This document shows, in pieces, positions 1 to 7,294 of a DNA stretch of 27,250 nucleotides (position 1 is its first letter; each line of letters begins with the position of its first letter). Under the pieces are notes generated by a model that searched no databases, was not told the DNA's origin, and saw only the letters and a program-made list of their open reading frames with translations. Origin of the DNA: Lentisphaeria bacterium UBA1724 (lineage in GTDB: Bacteria > Verrucomicrobiota > Lentisphaeria > Oligosphaerales > Oligosphaeraceae); NCBI GenBank assembly GCA_002315885.1, contig DCIO01000126.1, positions 8,062 to 35,311 of the forward strand, written 5' to 3'. Position numbers and translations under genes: made by a program.

Positions 1-37
1 GACCGTAATGCAGGGCGCCGCCCGTCCATGTGTGTAC

Positions 38-57
38 CGACGGCGTCCCCGCCGTCG
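38..57. repeat. CGACGGCG/CGCCGTCG hairpin element, copy 1
   Basis: Eight-base arms CGACGGCG (38-45) and CGCCGTCG (50-57) flank a TCCC loop, preceded by TGTACC. The same element with the same flank occurs at 13490-13514, and in opposite orientation at 27228-27250. This is a dispersed REP-like palindrome; its function is unknown. Confidence 0.75.
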
Positions 58-67
58 AAGAAGGGCG

Positions 68-99
68 CCGCCCGTCAATGGGCGGGGGCTTTTGTTTTT
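68..99 (+). terminator. Possible intrinsic terminator of a gene left of the window
   Basis: A stem CCGCCC (68-73) / GGGCGG (80-85) with loop GTCAAT is followed by GGG and then CTTTTGTTTTT. The gap between stem and T-run is longer than ideal, so this is only a candidate for plus-strand termination of a gene outside the window. Confidence 0.35.
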
Positions 100-184
100 C
101 TTGGCGGGCATCGCCCTGCAATACCATCGGGAAAAACGACCGGTGCCAGACCGACCGTAATGCAGGGCGGTGCCCGTCAAGACC

Positions 185-204
185 GACCGTAATGCATTAC
201 GGTC
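185..204. repeat. Perfect 20-bp palindrome
   Basis: GACCGTAATG followed directly by its exact reverse complement CATTACGGTC. The left half is also the start of the repeat copies at 1 and 153, so the palindrome looks like two repeat ends joined head to head. It could be a cruciform or a protein site; nothing in the sequence decides. Confidence 0.7.
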
Positions 205-216
205 AGGAATTGAATT

Positions 217-287
217 GAAGAAGAGGGGGTATGGGGGATACCTCCCCCATCCTTCATTAAGCATTAAGCATTAAGCATTAAGCATTA
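217..287 (-). repeat. 3'-end repeat module, copy A (heptamers plus G5/C5 hairpin)
   Basis: Read in the lnt sense, four AATGCTT heptamers (TTAAGCA on the plus strand at 257-284) are followed by a hairpin ATGGGGG-AGGTAT-CCCCCAT and a CCCCCTCTTCTTC tail. The final codons and stop of lnt (AAT GCT TAA) lie inside the heptamer array. Compared with the other copies the pair below the G5/C5 stem is T-A instead of A-T, a compensatory change. It could act as a weak terminator or 3' stabiliser of the long operon. Confidence 0.7.
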
Positions 288-2017
288 TTTTTGTGTTCTT
301 CGCGCAGGTATTTTTTGCGCTGGAATTCCTGGCAGGCGAGATTGCCGTAGAATATGACGGCAGCCATTACGCAGAGCCACGCGAATAGATTTCCCGTTTG
401 TGCGTATATCGTCAGCGGGGCATATTTTTTGAAGGGTGTAATATCATAGACTTTCCATCCCGCGGTGAAGGGGTTTCCGTCGGGAGCCACAATGGGGTCC
501 AGCACCTGTCCCGTGTGTGAAATCAGACAGGTATCCGAGTTGTTCCCCGAGCGCAGAAGTGGCCTACGATTCTCCACGGCCCGGAAAACCGCGTGGGAGA
601 GATGCTGGCGCGCGCCGGCGGTAGTTCCATACCAGCAGTCGTTTGTGATTGTCATGAGCATCTGCGCCCCCGCCAGCGTGAATCTGCGGGAGATTGCAGG
701 AAAGACATCCTCGAAGCAGATATTGACGCCGCAAGCAACCGCAGGGGCCTCCTTTCGTGGCAACTGGAAGATATGGTATTCTTTGCCAGGGGTCAGATCC
801 ATGCCCATCCCCAGCATTTCCACCAACCAAGGGAATTGCTTCGAATAGGGGACGTATTCCCCAAAGGGTACCAGGTGGATTTTGTCATAATGGTCGGTTC
901 TTTGAGCGCCAGGCGCCAAAAGGACCTGGGAATTCTGGTCCAGCAGGAAGGCGGAATTGAAGATCTGCGGTTCCCGTTGTGGGAATGACCGCCGTTCGTC
1001 CAGTGAACCCAGGAGAATCGGCTTCTTGATTTCCTTGAGGAGTCGTCGGAGACCATCGGAATACTCGGGTGTGGTCAGCGTGCAAGGCAAGGCGCCCTCT
1101 GGCCAAAGAATCATATCCACTTCGGGCTCCGCCTTCACCGCGGCCTGTGTCTGATTGCAGTAACTACCCCAGGCATAGGCCAGTTCCGTACCACCCCACT
1201 CACGGCATTCGGGAACATTTCCCTGAATGGCCGCAATCCGCAACGGCTGGGATTGCTCCAACTCGGGCGTCCGGTGACTTTCCCAGATGCACCACCCGCA
1301 GACAAAGACCAGTATCCCGACCAATACAAACACACAAGACCAGTCGCGCTTCCGTGCAATAAAACCCGCCAGCAGGAAATTGGTCAGTATCGCCACAAAG
1401 GAGATGCCGTATGGCCCTGCCAGCGTCGCCAGGAGACGCGTGGGTGCGAATGCCTGAGATATCCCCACCAGGTCCCAGGGGAATCCCGTGAAAATCCAAC
1501 TGCGGAGCCACTCCAGCGCAACCCAGAGGGCACTGGCGCACAGGATAGCCAGATAGAATTCGCGGCGTTCCTGGAAGGCCCACAGCCCCGCCCCGTAGCG
1601 CCGGGCGCATTGGAGGAGTTCCGCGCTGGGGTTGTCGCTGAGAATCTCCCGTGGTTTCGCCTGCCAGAACATAACGCAGAGCAGCCAATACCAGATTGCC
1701 AGGAAACAGGCACAAATCAGCGCAAGCACCGCCCCCGCGCCAAAGCCCACGGAATTCAGCCACCACAGCGCAATCAGGAAATGGGCATATCCGAAGGCGA
1801 AACCGCAAAGCAATCGCATGCCATTTCCCTTCGGCGCAGGAGCCAACAGCATGGGCATCAGCGCCACAAATGCCATAGGCCACCACCCCAAAGGCGGAAA
1901 TGCCATCGCCAGAAATACCCCCGATAAAATTGCGGCCGCAAGAGGGAATACGCTATTCCACCTCGTCCCGCCAATAGCCTGGATACGTGGTCTGGAACTG
2001 TCTGCTGGGAGCGTCAT
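278..2017 (-). CDS. lnt: Apolipoprotein N-acyltransferase
   Basis: Transfers an acyl chain from phospholipid to the N-terminal cysteine of lipoproteins, the last step of lipoprotein maturation, in the inner membrane. The 579-residue product has about seven hydrophobic segments, mostly in residues 22-245 plus one near 543-560, around a nitrilase-fold domain. The expected Glu-Lys-Cys triad is visible: E307 in WPEGALP, K379 in YDKIHLVPFGEY and C434 in VNICFEDVFP. The ATG start overlaps the exbD stop as ATGA, so translation is probably coupled; a GTG 12 codons upstream was rejected for that reason. The gene is last in the minus-strand operon. Its stop codon lies within a heptamer repeat array. 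At 579 residues it is longer than the roughly 510 of the E. coli enzyme. Confidence 0.96.
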   Translation of the reverse strand: MTLPADSSRPRIQAIGGTRWNSVFPLAAAILSGVFLAMAFPPLGWWPMAFVALMPMLLAPAPKGNGMRLLCGFAFGYAHFLIALWWLNSVGFGAGAVLALICACFLAIWYWLLCVMFWQAKPREILSDNPSAELLQCARRYGAGLWAFQERREFYLAILCASALWVALEWLRSWIFTGFPWDLVGISQAFAPTRLLATLAGPYGISFVAILTNFLLAGFIARKRDWSCVFVLVGILVFVCGWCIWESHRTPELEQSQPLRIAAIQGNVPECREWGGTELAYAWGSYCNQTQAAVKAEPEVDMILWPEGALPCTLTTPEYSDGLRRLLKEIKKPILLGSLDERRSFPQREPQIFNSAFLLDQNSQVLLAPGAQRTDHYDKIHLVPFGEYVPYSKQFPWLVEMLGMGMDLTPGKEYHIFQLPRKEAPAVACGVNICFEDVFPAISRRFTLAGAQMLMTITNDCWYGTTAGARQHLSHAVFRAVENRRPLLRSGNNSDTCLISHTGQVLDPIVAPDGNPFTAGWKVYDITPFKKYAPLTIYAQTGNLFAWLCVMAAVIFYGNLACQEFQRKKYLREEHKNNA

Positions 2018-2424
2018 TCGCCCTGGGTCTCCAATTGGACTTCCAATCCACAATGAGAGGCGGGACGAATCAACGCCACCACTTCCTCGTAGGGACGCTC
2101 GCCACTGGCACGGATCCGCACACGGGTCTTGCCGCTCTGGACTTCCGCACGCAACCGCTTCTCAAGATCCCTCACCGGACACGGTATCCCGTCTATCGAG
2201 CAATTCCCGTCCTTGTCCATGGAAATCTTAATCGCCTCGTGGTCTTCCTCGGGAATCTGCTTGCTGGTGGTCAGCTTCGGTGGCGTGACATCCGTGGTGT
2301 AATCCAAAATCGGCACAGTGATGACGAAGAGAATCAGCAACACGAAAGTCAAGTCCATCATCGAGGTCATATTGACCCCGGGAGACTTGAAATTGATTGC
2401 ATGTCTATTCTTCTTTCTACGCAT
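2014..2424 (-). CDS. exbD: ExbD/TolR-family biopolymer transport protein
   Basis: Component of a proton-driven inner-membrane motor that energises outer-membrane processes together with ExbB/TolQ. The 136-residue protein has a basic N-terminus (MRRKKNRH), one transmembrane helix around residues 19-40 carrying the conserved proton-binding aspartate (D24, in NMTSMMDLTFVLL), and a periplasmic domain. It lies directly after exbB (24-nt gap) and overlaps lnt by 4 nt. ExbD and TolR cannot be told apart from sequence alone, and no TonB, TolA or TolB gene is in view. Confidence 0.92.
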   Translation of the reverse strand: MRRKKNRHAINFKSPGVNMTSMMDLTFVLLILFVITVPILDYTTDVTPPKLTTSKQIPEEDHEAIKISMDKDGNCSIDGIPCPVRDLEKRLRAEVQSGKTRVRIRASGERPYEEVVALIRPASHCGLEVQLETQGE

Positions 2425-2448
2425 CTGACGCGTCCTCCCGTCGTTGCG

Positions 2449-3543
2449 CTAGAGATTCTGGTTCGGATTCCTGGTGACGGAGAAGACCGTCTCCTGAGCA
2501 GGCGCCTGGTAGCCCGTTGCGCCCTGCGGATATGCGGCATCAGGACGCTGTTGGGAGGGCATTTGCGTGTAACCGCTCTGGGATTGCGGTGCAGGAGCCT
2601 GATAGGTAGTCGGTTGAGATGCCGGAGCTACGCCATTTGCGGGATAGAAGGGCCGCTGGATGGTGCTCTGGGGCGCGGGTGCCTGATATACGGGCGGTTG
2701 CGCAACGGCAGGAGCCTGATACACGGGCGGCTGGACAACGGGCTGGGGAGCAACCACGGGCGCGGGTGCCTGGTATGCGGGGGGCTGTGCAACGGGCGCA
2801 GGGGGATTCTCCGTGCTCTTGGGAGTCGTTTTGACCAACTGCAGAGACGCGAGGATAATGCTCTCGAAATCCTCCATGTCCTTATCCGTGGACATGATGG
2901 CAGACTGCACAGAATTGTTCACGACAATGGCGGGAATTGCCACAAAGAGTCCGCCCACGGTCGTCAGCAACGCGCCGGAGATACCAGGTGCGATTGCCTG
3001 GATGTCAGGACGACCGCCGTTGTTGACAATGCCGATGAAGGTGCCCATGACACCCCAGACGGTTCCGAAAAGTCCCAGCAACGGCGCCACGGTGATGATG
3101 CTATCCATGACGGTCAAATTTTCAATCAATTCACGCTGCTGATGGCTGATGGCATTATCCATGGCCACCTCAATCTTCTCAATCTCCTCTTTGGTCAATG
3201 CCCGGGGAAGGGTGCCCTTCTCCCGGAAAGAGAAGGCCTCCAATTCCGCAGGACGGAGGACTTCACGCAGCGCCTCGTATGCCGCACGGCCAATTTCCGC
3301 CAGAGGCCCCTGGAAGACCTCCTTGTCCCGCACCAGCTCCCCGAGAATCCGATGCTGCATGGAGCCCATATTGCTCATCTTCAGCATGAGGCTCTTGCAG
3401 GCCTTGCGCACATTCCAGCACTGGGCGCATTTCATGACGATGATATACCAGACGAAGAGGCTGAACAACAGCAACGCATCGACAATGAGCTGTCCGACGG
3501 TATCGCTGTTCTTGTATGCGTCAAATATGATTCCGAAGTTCAT
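2449..3543 (-). CDS. exbB: MotA/TolQ/ExbB-family proton channel protein with long Pro/Gln-rich tail
   Basis: The 364-residue product has transmembrane segments near residues 20-37, 148-171 and 190-211, the last two with the conserved glycine-rich pattern (APLLGLFGTVWGVMGTF and ALLTTVGGLFVAIPA). This is the channel half of the ExbB-ExbD motor. Residues from about 241 form a 124-residue tail rich in Pro, Gln, Ala and Tyr with five YQAP copies, beyond the usual 210-245-residue family length; by family topology it should face the cytoplasm. The ATG at 3543 was chosen because GAGGA lies 6 nt upstream; a TTG two codons earlier would abut that site. Its start lies inside the end of rsmA (23-nt overlap). 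Confidence 0.93.
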   Translation of the reverse strand: MNFGIIFDAYKNSDTVGQLIVDALLLFSLFVWYIIVMKCAQCWNVRKACKSLMLKMSNMGSMQHRILGELVRDKEVFQGPLAEIGRAAYEALREVLRPAELEAFSFREKGTLPRALTKEEIEKIEVAMDNAISHQQRELIENLTVMDSIITVAPLLGLFGTVWGVMGTFIGIVNNGGRPDIQAIAPGISGALLTTVGGLFVAIPAIVVNNSVQSAIMSTDKDMEDFESIILASLQLVKTTPKSTENPPAPVAQPPAYQAPAPVVAPQPVVQPPVYQAPAVAQPPVYQAPAPQSTIQRPFYPANGVAPASQPTTYQAPAPQSQSGYTQMPSQQRPDAAYPQGATGYQAPAQETVFSVTRNPNQNL

Positions 3544-4363
3544 TTGCAATCCTCGCTAGTTGAATGAACTGTTGTGGAGTGATGATTTCTGCACGGGCGG
3601 TCGCCGGAAGCCCCAAATCCCCCAGGGCCTTCACAAAATCCACGCCAGGCGCGACGCCTTCCAAAAGCCGCCGTGCCTGCTTGCGACGCTGGGAGAACGC
3701 CGCCGCCGCCAGTTTTCCCGCCGTCTTGACCAGCGCCTCGTCCCCCAGGGGTTCTTCACGGGCCTCCAGCGCCAGGAATGCGGAGTCCACCTCGGGTGGC
3801 GGATAGAAAACCCCATGGGGGACAATCCGGACAATCTTCGCGGCATAGCGGAATGCCAACCGGACCGTCAGGACGCCGTATGCCGCAGTGCCCGCCTGGG
3901 CCGCCAAGCGCTCCGCCATCTCCTTCTGGAGCAGCACATGGAAAGACGTGGGCGGATTGGGGGAATCCGTCAGGGTCGCCAAAAGCACGGACGCACAGGA
4001 ATAAGGCAGATTTGCCACGCAACGGAAGGTCGTCCCTACAGGGAATAGTTCTCCGTAGTTCACCTTGCAGGCATCCGCCTCAATCAAACGGAGGTTGGGA
4101 TTCCCCGCGTATTTTCCCCTGAGATAGCCCGCCAGACGAGAATCGAACTCCACTGCGGTGACTTTGCACCCGGCCTCCAAGAGGCGCTGGGTAAGCACAC
4201 CCGTTCCAGGACCAATCTCCAGGATGTTCTCTCCCGCCTGGGGCGCCGCGGCCTTCACTAGAGCACTCAGGCAGTTGTCGTCCACCAGGAAATTCTGTCC
4301 CAGTGTCTTGCTGGGATGCATATCCAGTTTTTCCAGGATGGCCGAGAGTTCCGCGAGCTTCAT
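3521..4363 (-). CDS. rsmA: 16S rRNA (adenine(1518)-N6/adenine(1519)-N6)-dimethyltransferase
   Basis: Dimethylates the two adjacent adenosines in the 3' terminal hairpin of 16S rRNA during small-subunit maturation, using S-adenosylmethionine. The 280-residue protein shows the N-terminal GQNFLVD motif, the SAM-binding LEIGPGTGVLT motif, and the catalytic NLPYS motif, and has the normal family length. The C-terminal region carries FSQRRKQARR, typical of the RNA-binding domain. No strong ribosome binding site precedes the ATG. It follows the HPr-like gene by 25 nt and overlaps exbB, so it belongs to the same transcript as the initiation factor genes. Confidence 0.96.
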   Translation of the reverse strand: MKLAELSAILEKLDMHPSKTLGQNFLVDDNCLSALVKAAAPQAGENILEIGPGTGVLTQRLLEAGCKVTAVEFDSRLAGYLRGKYAGNPNLRLIEADACKVNYGELFPVGTTFRCVANLPYSCASVLLATLTDSPNPPTSFHVLLQKEMAERLAAQAGTAAYGVLTVRLAFRYAAKIVRIVPHGVFYPPPEVDSAFLALEAREEPLGDEALVKTAGKLAAAAFSQRRKQARRLLEGVAPGVDFVKALGDLGLPATARAEIITPQQFIQLARIANELRNHI

Positions 4364-4388
4364 TTTCTAGTCAGCGGGGAAGGAGAAT

Positions 4389-4670
4389 TTACGGGATAAA
4401 GAGAATATAGGGCTCCAGTGCCTCGGCAATTCTCGAGGCATCGGGGCCATCGGCAGTGAAGGTCAGAATGCGGTCGGCGGGAGCGCCCAACGTCAGCAAC
4501 GCCAGGGGGCTCTTGGCATCCGCGGCGTGAGTGTCATCCTTGGCGACCTTCACTTTGCAATTCATTTTGGCACAAGCACGGGAAATCTCGCTGGCGACCT
4601 TCAGATGGAGGCCATTGCCATCGCGGATCTTCCCCATGGCTTTCCAGGTTGTGACGGGGGTCTCTTCCAT
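4389..4670 (-). CDS. HPr-family phosphocarrier-like protein (divergent active site)
   Basis: The 93-residue product matches the HPr fold by its motif order: GLH at 20-22, KSPLALLTLG at 53-62 corresponding to the regulatory serine site (S54), and an ADGPDA segment near 73-78. HPr normally passes phosphate from enzyme I to sugar permeases and can be a regulator. Here the residues after the histidine are L-K-V instead of the usual A-R-P, although H22 and S54 remain. The ATG at 4670 lies 7 nt after the rbfA stop, with GAGGAG inside the end of rbfA; a longer upstream frame overlapping rbfA was rejected. No enzyme I or HPr kinase gene is in the window. A regulatory rather than sugar-transport role is inference. 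Confidence 0.8.
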   Translation of the reverse strand: MEETPVTTWKAMGKIRDGNGLHLKVASEISRACAKMNCKVKVAKDDTHAADAKSPLALLTLGAPADRILTFTADGPDASRIAEALEPYILFIP

Positions 4671-4677
4671 ATCGGGA

Positions 4678-5070
4678 TTAATTCTCCTCGTCAACAACGG
4701 GTGGCGTAGGAGGCTGGTCGTCCGGCAAATCCAAATCCTGGAGAATCGCCATGACACGCTGGGCCTTCTCGGCAGTCTCGTCCAACCGGAAATAGAGCAC
4801 GGGCGTGTATTTCATGGTGACCTTCCGGGCGATGCCGTCCTGCAACAGCGGGCGCTTGCGTTGCACCAAATCCATGGCACGCTTCTTCGCATCGGAGCTG
4901 CCATAGACAGAGACATACACATTCGCGGTACGGAGGTTGCTCGCCAACTCCACACCAGTGAAGGTGACGAGCGCATCAGGGATGTCGGGACGGATCAGAG
5001 ATTCCCCCAGCAGTCCCAACTCCCGCAGGAGCTGGGTATTCAGTCTGGCAATGCGGTCTTCAGCAGCCAT
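4678..5070 (-). CDS. rbfA: 30S ribosome-binding factor A
   Basis: Assists late maturation of the 30S subunit by binding near the 16S rRNA 5' end. The 130-residue protein has the type II KH-like layout of the family, including ALVTFTGVELASNLRTANVYVSVYG and the terminal YTPVLYFRLDET motif. It ends in an acidic, proline-containing tail. AAAGGA precedes the ATG by about 5 nt. It follows infB by 27 nt, the common infB-rbfA order. No truB follows, although that gene often comes next in other bacteria. Confidence 0.94.
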   Translation of the reverse strand: MAAEDRIARLNTQLLRELGLLGESLIRPDIPDALVTFTGVELASNLRTANVYVSVYGSSDAKKRAMDLVQRKRPLLQDGIARKVTMKYTPVLYFRLDETAEKAQRVMAILQDLDLPDDQPPTPPVVDEEN

Positions 5071-5097
5071 TGTATCCTTTACCTAAAAGCGTTATGA

Positions 5098-7173
5098 TTA
5101 AAGCTGCGGCAGAATCTTCTCAATGGCAAAGACCTTGATATGGTCGCCAACCTCGAAGTCCTCGAAGTTATCCAGGCGGATACCGCACTCGTTACCAGCC
5201 TTCATCTCCTTCACATCATCCTTGAAGTGCTTCAAACCGGCAACCAGGCCAGAGTAGATGATGTCCTTGCCGCGGGTAACCACGGCCTTGAGATTCGTCT
5301 TGATGGAACCATCGGTGACGCGGCAACCGCAGATCTTTCCCGCCTTGGAGATGTTGAAGACCTGGATGATGTCGGCCTCGCCCACCAGATTCTCCTTGGT
5401 CTCGGGAGTCAACCGGCCGCGCATCACGTCTTCCAACTCGTCCAGCAAATCGTAGATGATGGCATACAGGCGGATTTCCACGCCCTTCTGCTTAGCCAGG
5501 TTGTTCACACCAGGAGTGGCACGGACGTGGAAGCCCACGATAATCGCCTTGCTGGCGGCCGCCAAAATCACATCGGAGTCGGAAATTTCACCAACGCCAG
5601 AGTGGATGATCTTCACGGTAATCTTGGAAGACTTGATGCCGTTGATGGCCTCGGTAATGGCTTCCAAAGAACCACGCACGTCCGTCTTGAGAACCAGGTT
5701 CATCTCGATGACACCCGCATTCTCTTTCGCCGCAGCCAACTGCTTGGTGAAGTCCTCCAGAGTCAAAGCCTTGCGGGCAGAGCTGCTCTCCAAACGCTTG
5801 ATCTGCAACTCCTCATCCGCCGCGGCTTTCGCGGATTTTTCATCGGGCTGCCAGACGACCTTGTCACCGGCTTCGGGAACGCCGTTGTAACCCATGATTT
5901 TCACGGGCTGGGAGGCGGTGGCCTTCGCAAGGCGCTTGCCGTGGGTGTCCAGCAACGCGCGGGCCTTTCCGTAAGTAGAACCGCAGGAGAACCAATCGCC
6001 CTGACGCAAAATGCCATTGCGAACCAGGATGTTTGCGGTGGGACCCATGCCCGTCTCCATCTGAGCCTCGATGACCAGTCCTTCGAAGGGCGCATCGGGA
6101 TCCGCATTCAATTCCAGCATCTCGGCTTCCAGGAGGATACGCTCCAGCAAGTCGTCAATGCCATCGCCTGTGATACCACTGCAGGGAATCACAGCCGCGG
6201 TGCCACCCCAGTCTTCGGGCTGGACGCCATTTTCCTGAAGCTGGCGATACGCGCGGTCCATGTCGAAGCCCGGCAAATCGCACTTGGTCACGGCCACAAC
6301 GATTGGCACCTTCGCCGCCTGGGCGTGGTGGATGGCCTCGATGGTCTGAGGCATGATGCCCTCGGTACCCGCGACCACCAGCACCGCGATGTCAGTGGCA
6401 TTGGCGCCACGTGCACGCATGGCGGTGAATGCCGCGTGTCCGGGAGTATCCAGGAAGGTGATGGTCTGGTCGCCATACTGCGCCACAGAGGCACCGATGG
6501 CCTGGGTGATGCCACCCGCTTCGCCCGCAGCAACGCGGGTCTTGCGGATGTAGTCCTGCAACGTGGTCTTGCCGTGGTCGACGTGACCCATGAAGACCAC
6601 CACGGGAGGACGACCCACCTTCTTGCGGGGACGACCATCCTGGGCCGCAGCCGCAATGGCGGACGCCTTGCGCTCAAAGACGGGATGGTTGCCCTTCTCA
6701 CGGCGCTCCTGCACAAATTTCTTGCCGTTCTTCTCGCAGATCTTCTCCACGATCTCCACTTCCAGAACCTGGTTGATGGAGGCAAAAATGTTCAAACCCA
6801 TCAACTGAACAATCAGTTCGTTGGGCTTCTTCTTCAACGCATTCGCCAAATCACGGACGGTGATGGGACTCTTCAGGCGAATCTCGTCGCCCTCCTGCTC
6901 CTCTTCCTCGGATTTCTCTTCCGCCGCAACAGGCGCGGGAGCCACGGGCGCCACGGGAGCAGGCGCAGGAGCCACGGGGGCCTTCTTGGCCTCCTGGGCT
7001 TCCTTGCGGGAATTCAAAATCTGCTTGCGGATCAGGTCGGCCTCCTCTTCCTCCAGGGTGCTGGAGTGGCTCTTCACAGAGGCAAAGCCTTCCTTCTGCA
7101 GGAACTCAACCAGTTCCTTGCTCTCCATGCCCAATTCTCGGGCTAATTGATTGACACGCACTTTCGTCGCCAT
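5098..7173 (-). CDS. infB: Translation initiation factor IF-2
   Basis: GTPase that recruits initiator tRNA to the 30S subunit and promotes subunit joining. The 691-residue protein has an N-terminal IF2_N helix bundle (MATKVRVNQLARELG), an Ala/Pro/Glu-rich linker at about 56-96, a second IF2_N-like segment at 102-150, and the G domain from about residue 190. G1 is GHVDHGKTT (196-204), G2 GGITQAIGA and G3 DTPGHAAF. G4 reads TKCD where NKxD is usual, and the G5 region reads PCSGITGDGID, both departures from the family norm. Domains II to IV follow and end in EKILPQL. AAGGA sits 5 nt before the ATG. The linker is short compared with enterobacterial IF2. Confidence 0.97.
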   Translation of the reverse strand: MATKVRVNQLARELGMESKELVEFLQKEGFASVKSHSSTLEEEEADLIRKQILNSRKEAQEAKKAPVAPAPAPVAPVAPAPVAAEEKSEEEEQEGDEIRLKSPITVRDLANALKKKPNELIVQLMGLNIFASINQVLEVEIVEKICEKNGKKFVQERREKGNHPVFERKASAIAAAAQDGRPRKKVGRPPVVVFMGHVDHGKTTLQDYIRKTRVAAGEAGGITQAIGASVAQYGDQTITFLDTPGHAAFTAMRARGANATDIAVLVVAGTEGIMPQTIEAIHHAQAAKVPIVVAVTKCDLPGFDMDRAYRQLQENGVQPEDWGGTAAVIPCSGITGDGIDDLLERILLEAEMLELNADPDAPFEGLVIEAQMETGMGPTANILVRNGILRQGDWFSCGSTYGKARALLDTHGKRLAKATASQPVKIMGYNGVPEAGDKVVWQPDEKSAKAAADEELQIKRLESSSARKALTLEDFTKQLAAAKENAGVIEMNLVLKTDVRGSLEAITEAINGIKSSKITVKIIHSGVGEISDSDVILAAASKAIIVGFHVRATPGVNNLAKQKGVEIRLYAIIYDLLDELEDVMRGRLTPETKENLVGEADIIQVFNISKAGKICGCRVTDGSIKTNLKAVVTRGKDIIYSGLVAGLKHFKDDVKEMKAGNECGIRLDNFEDFEVGDHIKVFAIEKILPQL

Positions 7174-7241
7174 TATATCCTTAACTCCTAAATTTTTTCA
7201 ACTGCTTATTCTTTCTGTCGGGCGGCTCATTTCTTTTTCGA

Positions 7242-7275
7242 CCGTATCCCGCAAGTCCGACGCCTCGCGGGACGG
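7242..7275 (-). other. Stem-loop in the nusA-infB spacer
   Basis: In the minus-strand transcript CCGT plus CCCGC pair with GCGGG plus ACGG across a 14-nt loop, with a two-base bulge. There is no following T-run on the transcript, so it is unlikely to be a terminator. It may be a processing or stability element in the 121-nt nusA-infB spacer. Confidence 0.4.
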
Positions 7276-7294
7276 CCGTTTATATAGGCAGCAG

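Larger units (their letters stand above)
1..216. repeat. Repeat-rich intergenic spacer at the window edge
   Basis: No convincing gene is seen here; the only open frame (30-218) is made of the repeats themselves. GACCGTAATGCAGGGCG occurs at 1-17 and 153-169, and the GACCGTAATGCA core again at 185-196. GGGCGCCGCCCGTC occurs at 13-26 and 63-76, with the second of these running into a terminator-like hairpin. A CGACGGCG hairpin lies at 38-57 between the two GGGCGCCGCCCGTC copies. The layout looks like stacked short intergenic elements. What gene lies to the left cannot be seen. Confidence 0.7.

Noticed and set aside
30..218. Open frame of 62 codons at the window start
   Set aside because: It is made of repeat and hairpin DNA, has no ribosome site and no recognisable product.
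217..252. CRISPR or G-quadruplex interpretation of the G5 runs
   Set aside because: There are no spacer-repeat units, and each copy has complementary C5 runs, so a hairpin is the simpler reading.
4671..4757. Longer HPr-like frame overlapping rbfA
   Set aside because: The added residues do not match HPr and overlap the rbfA coding end; the ATG at 4670 fits the family length.
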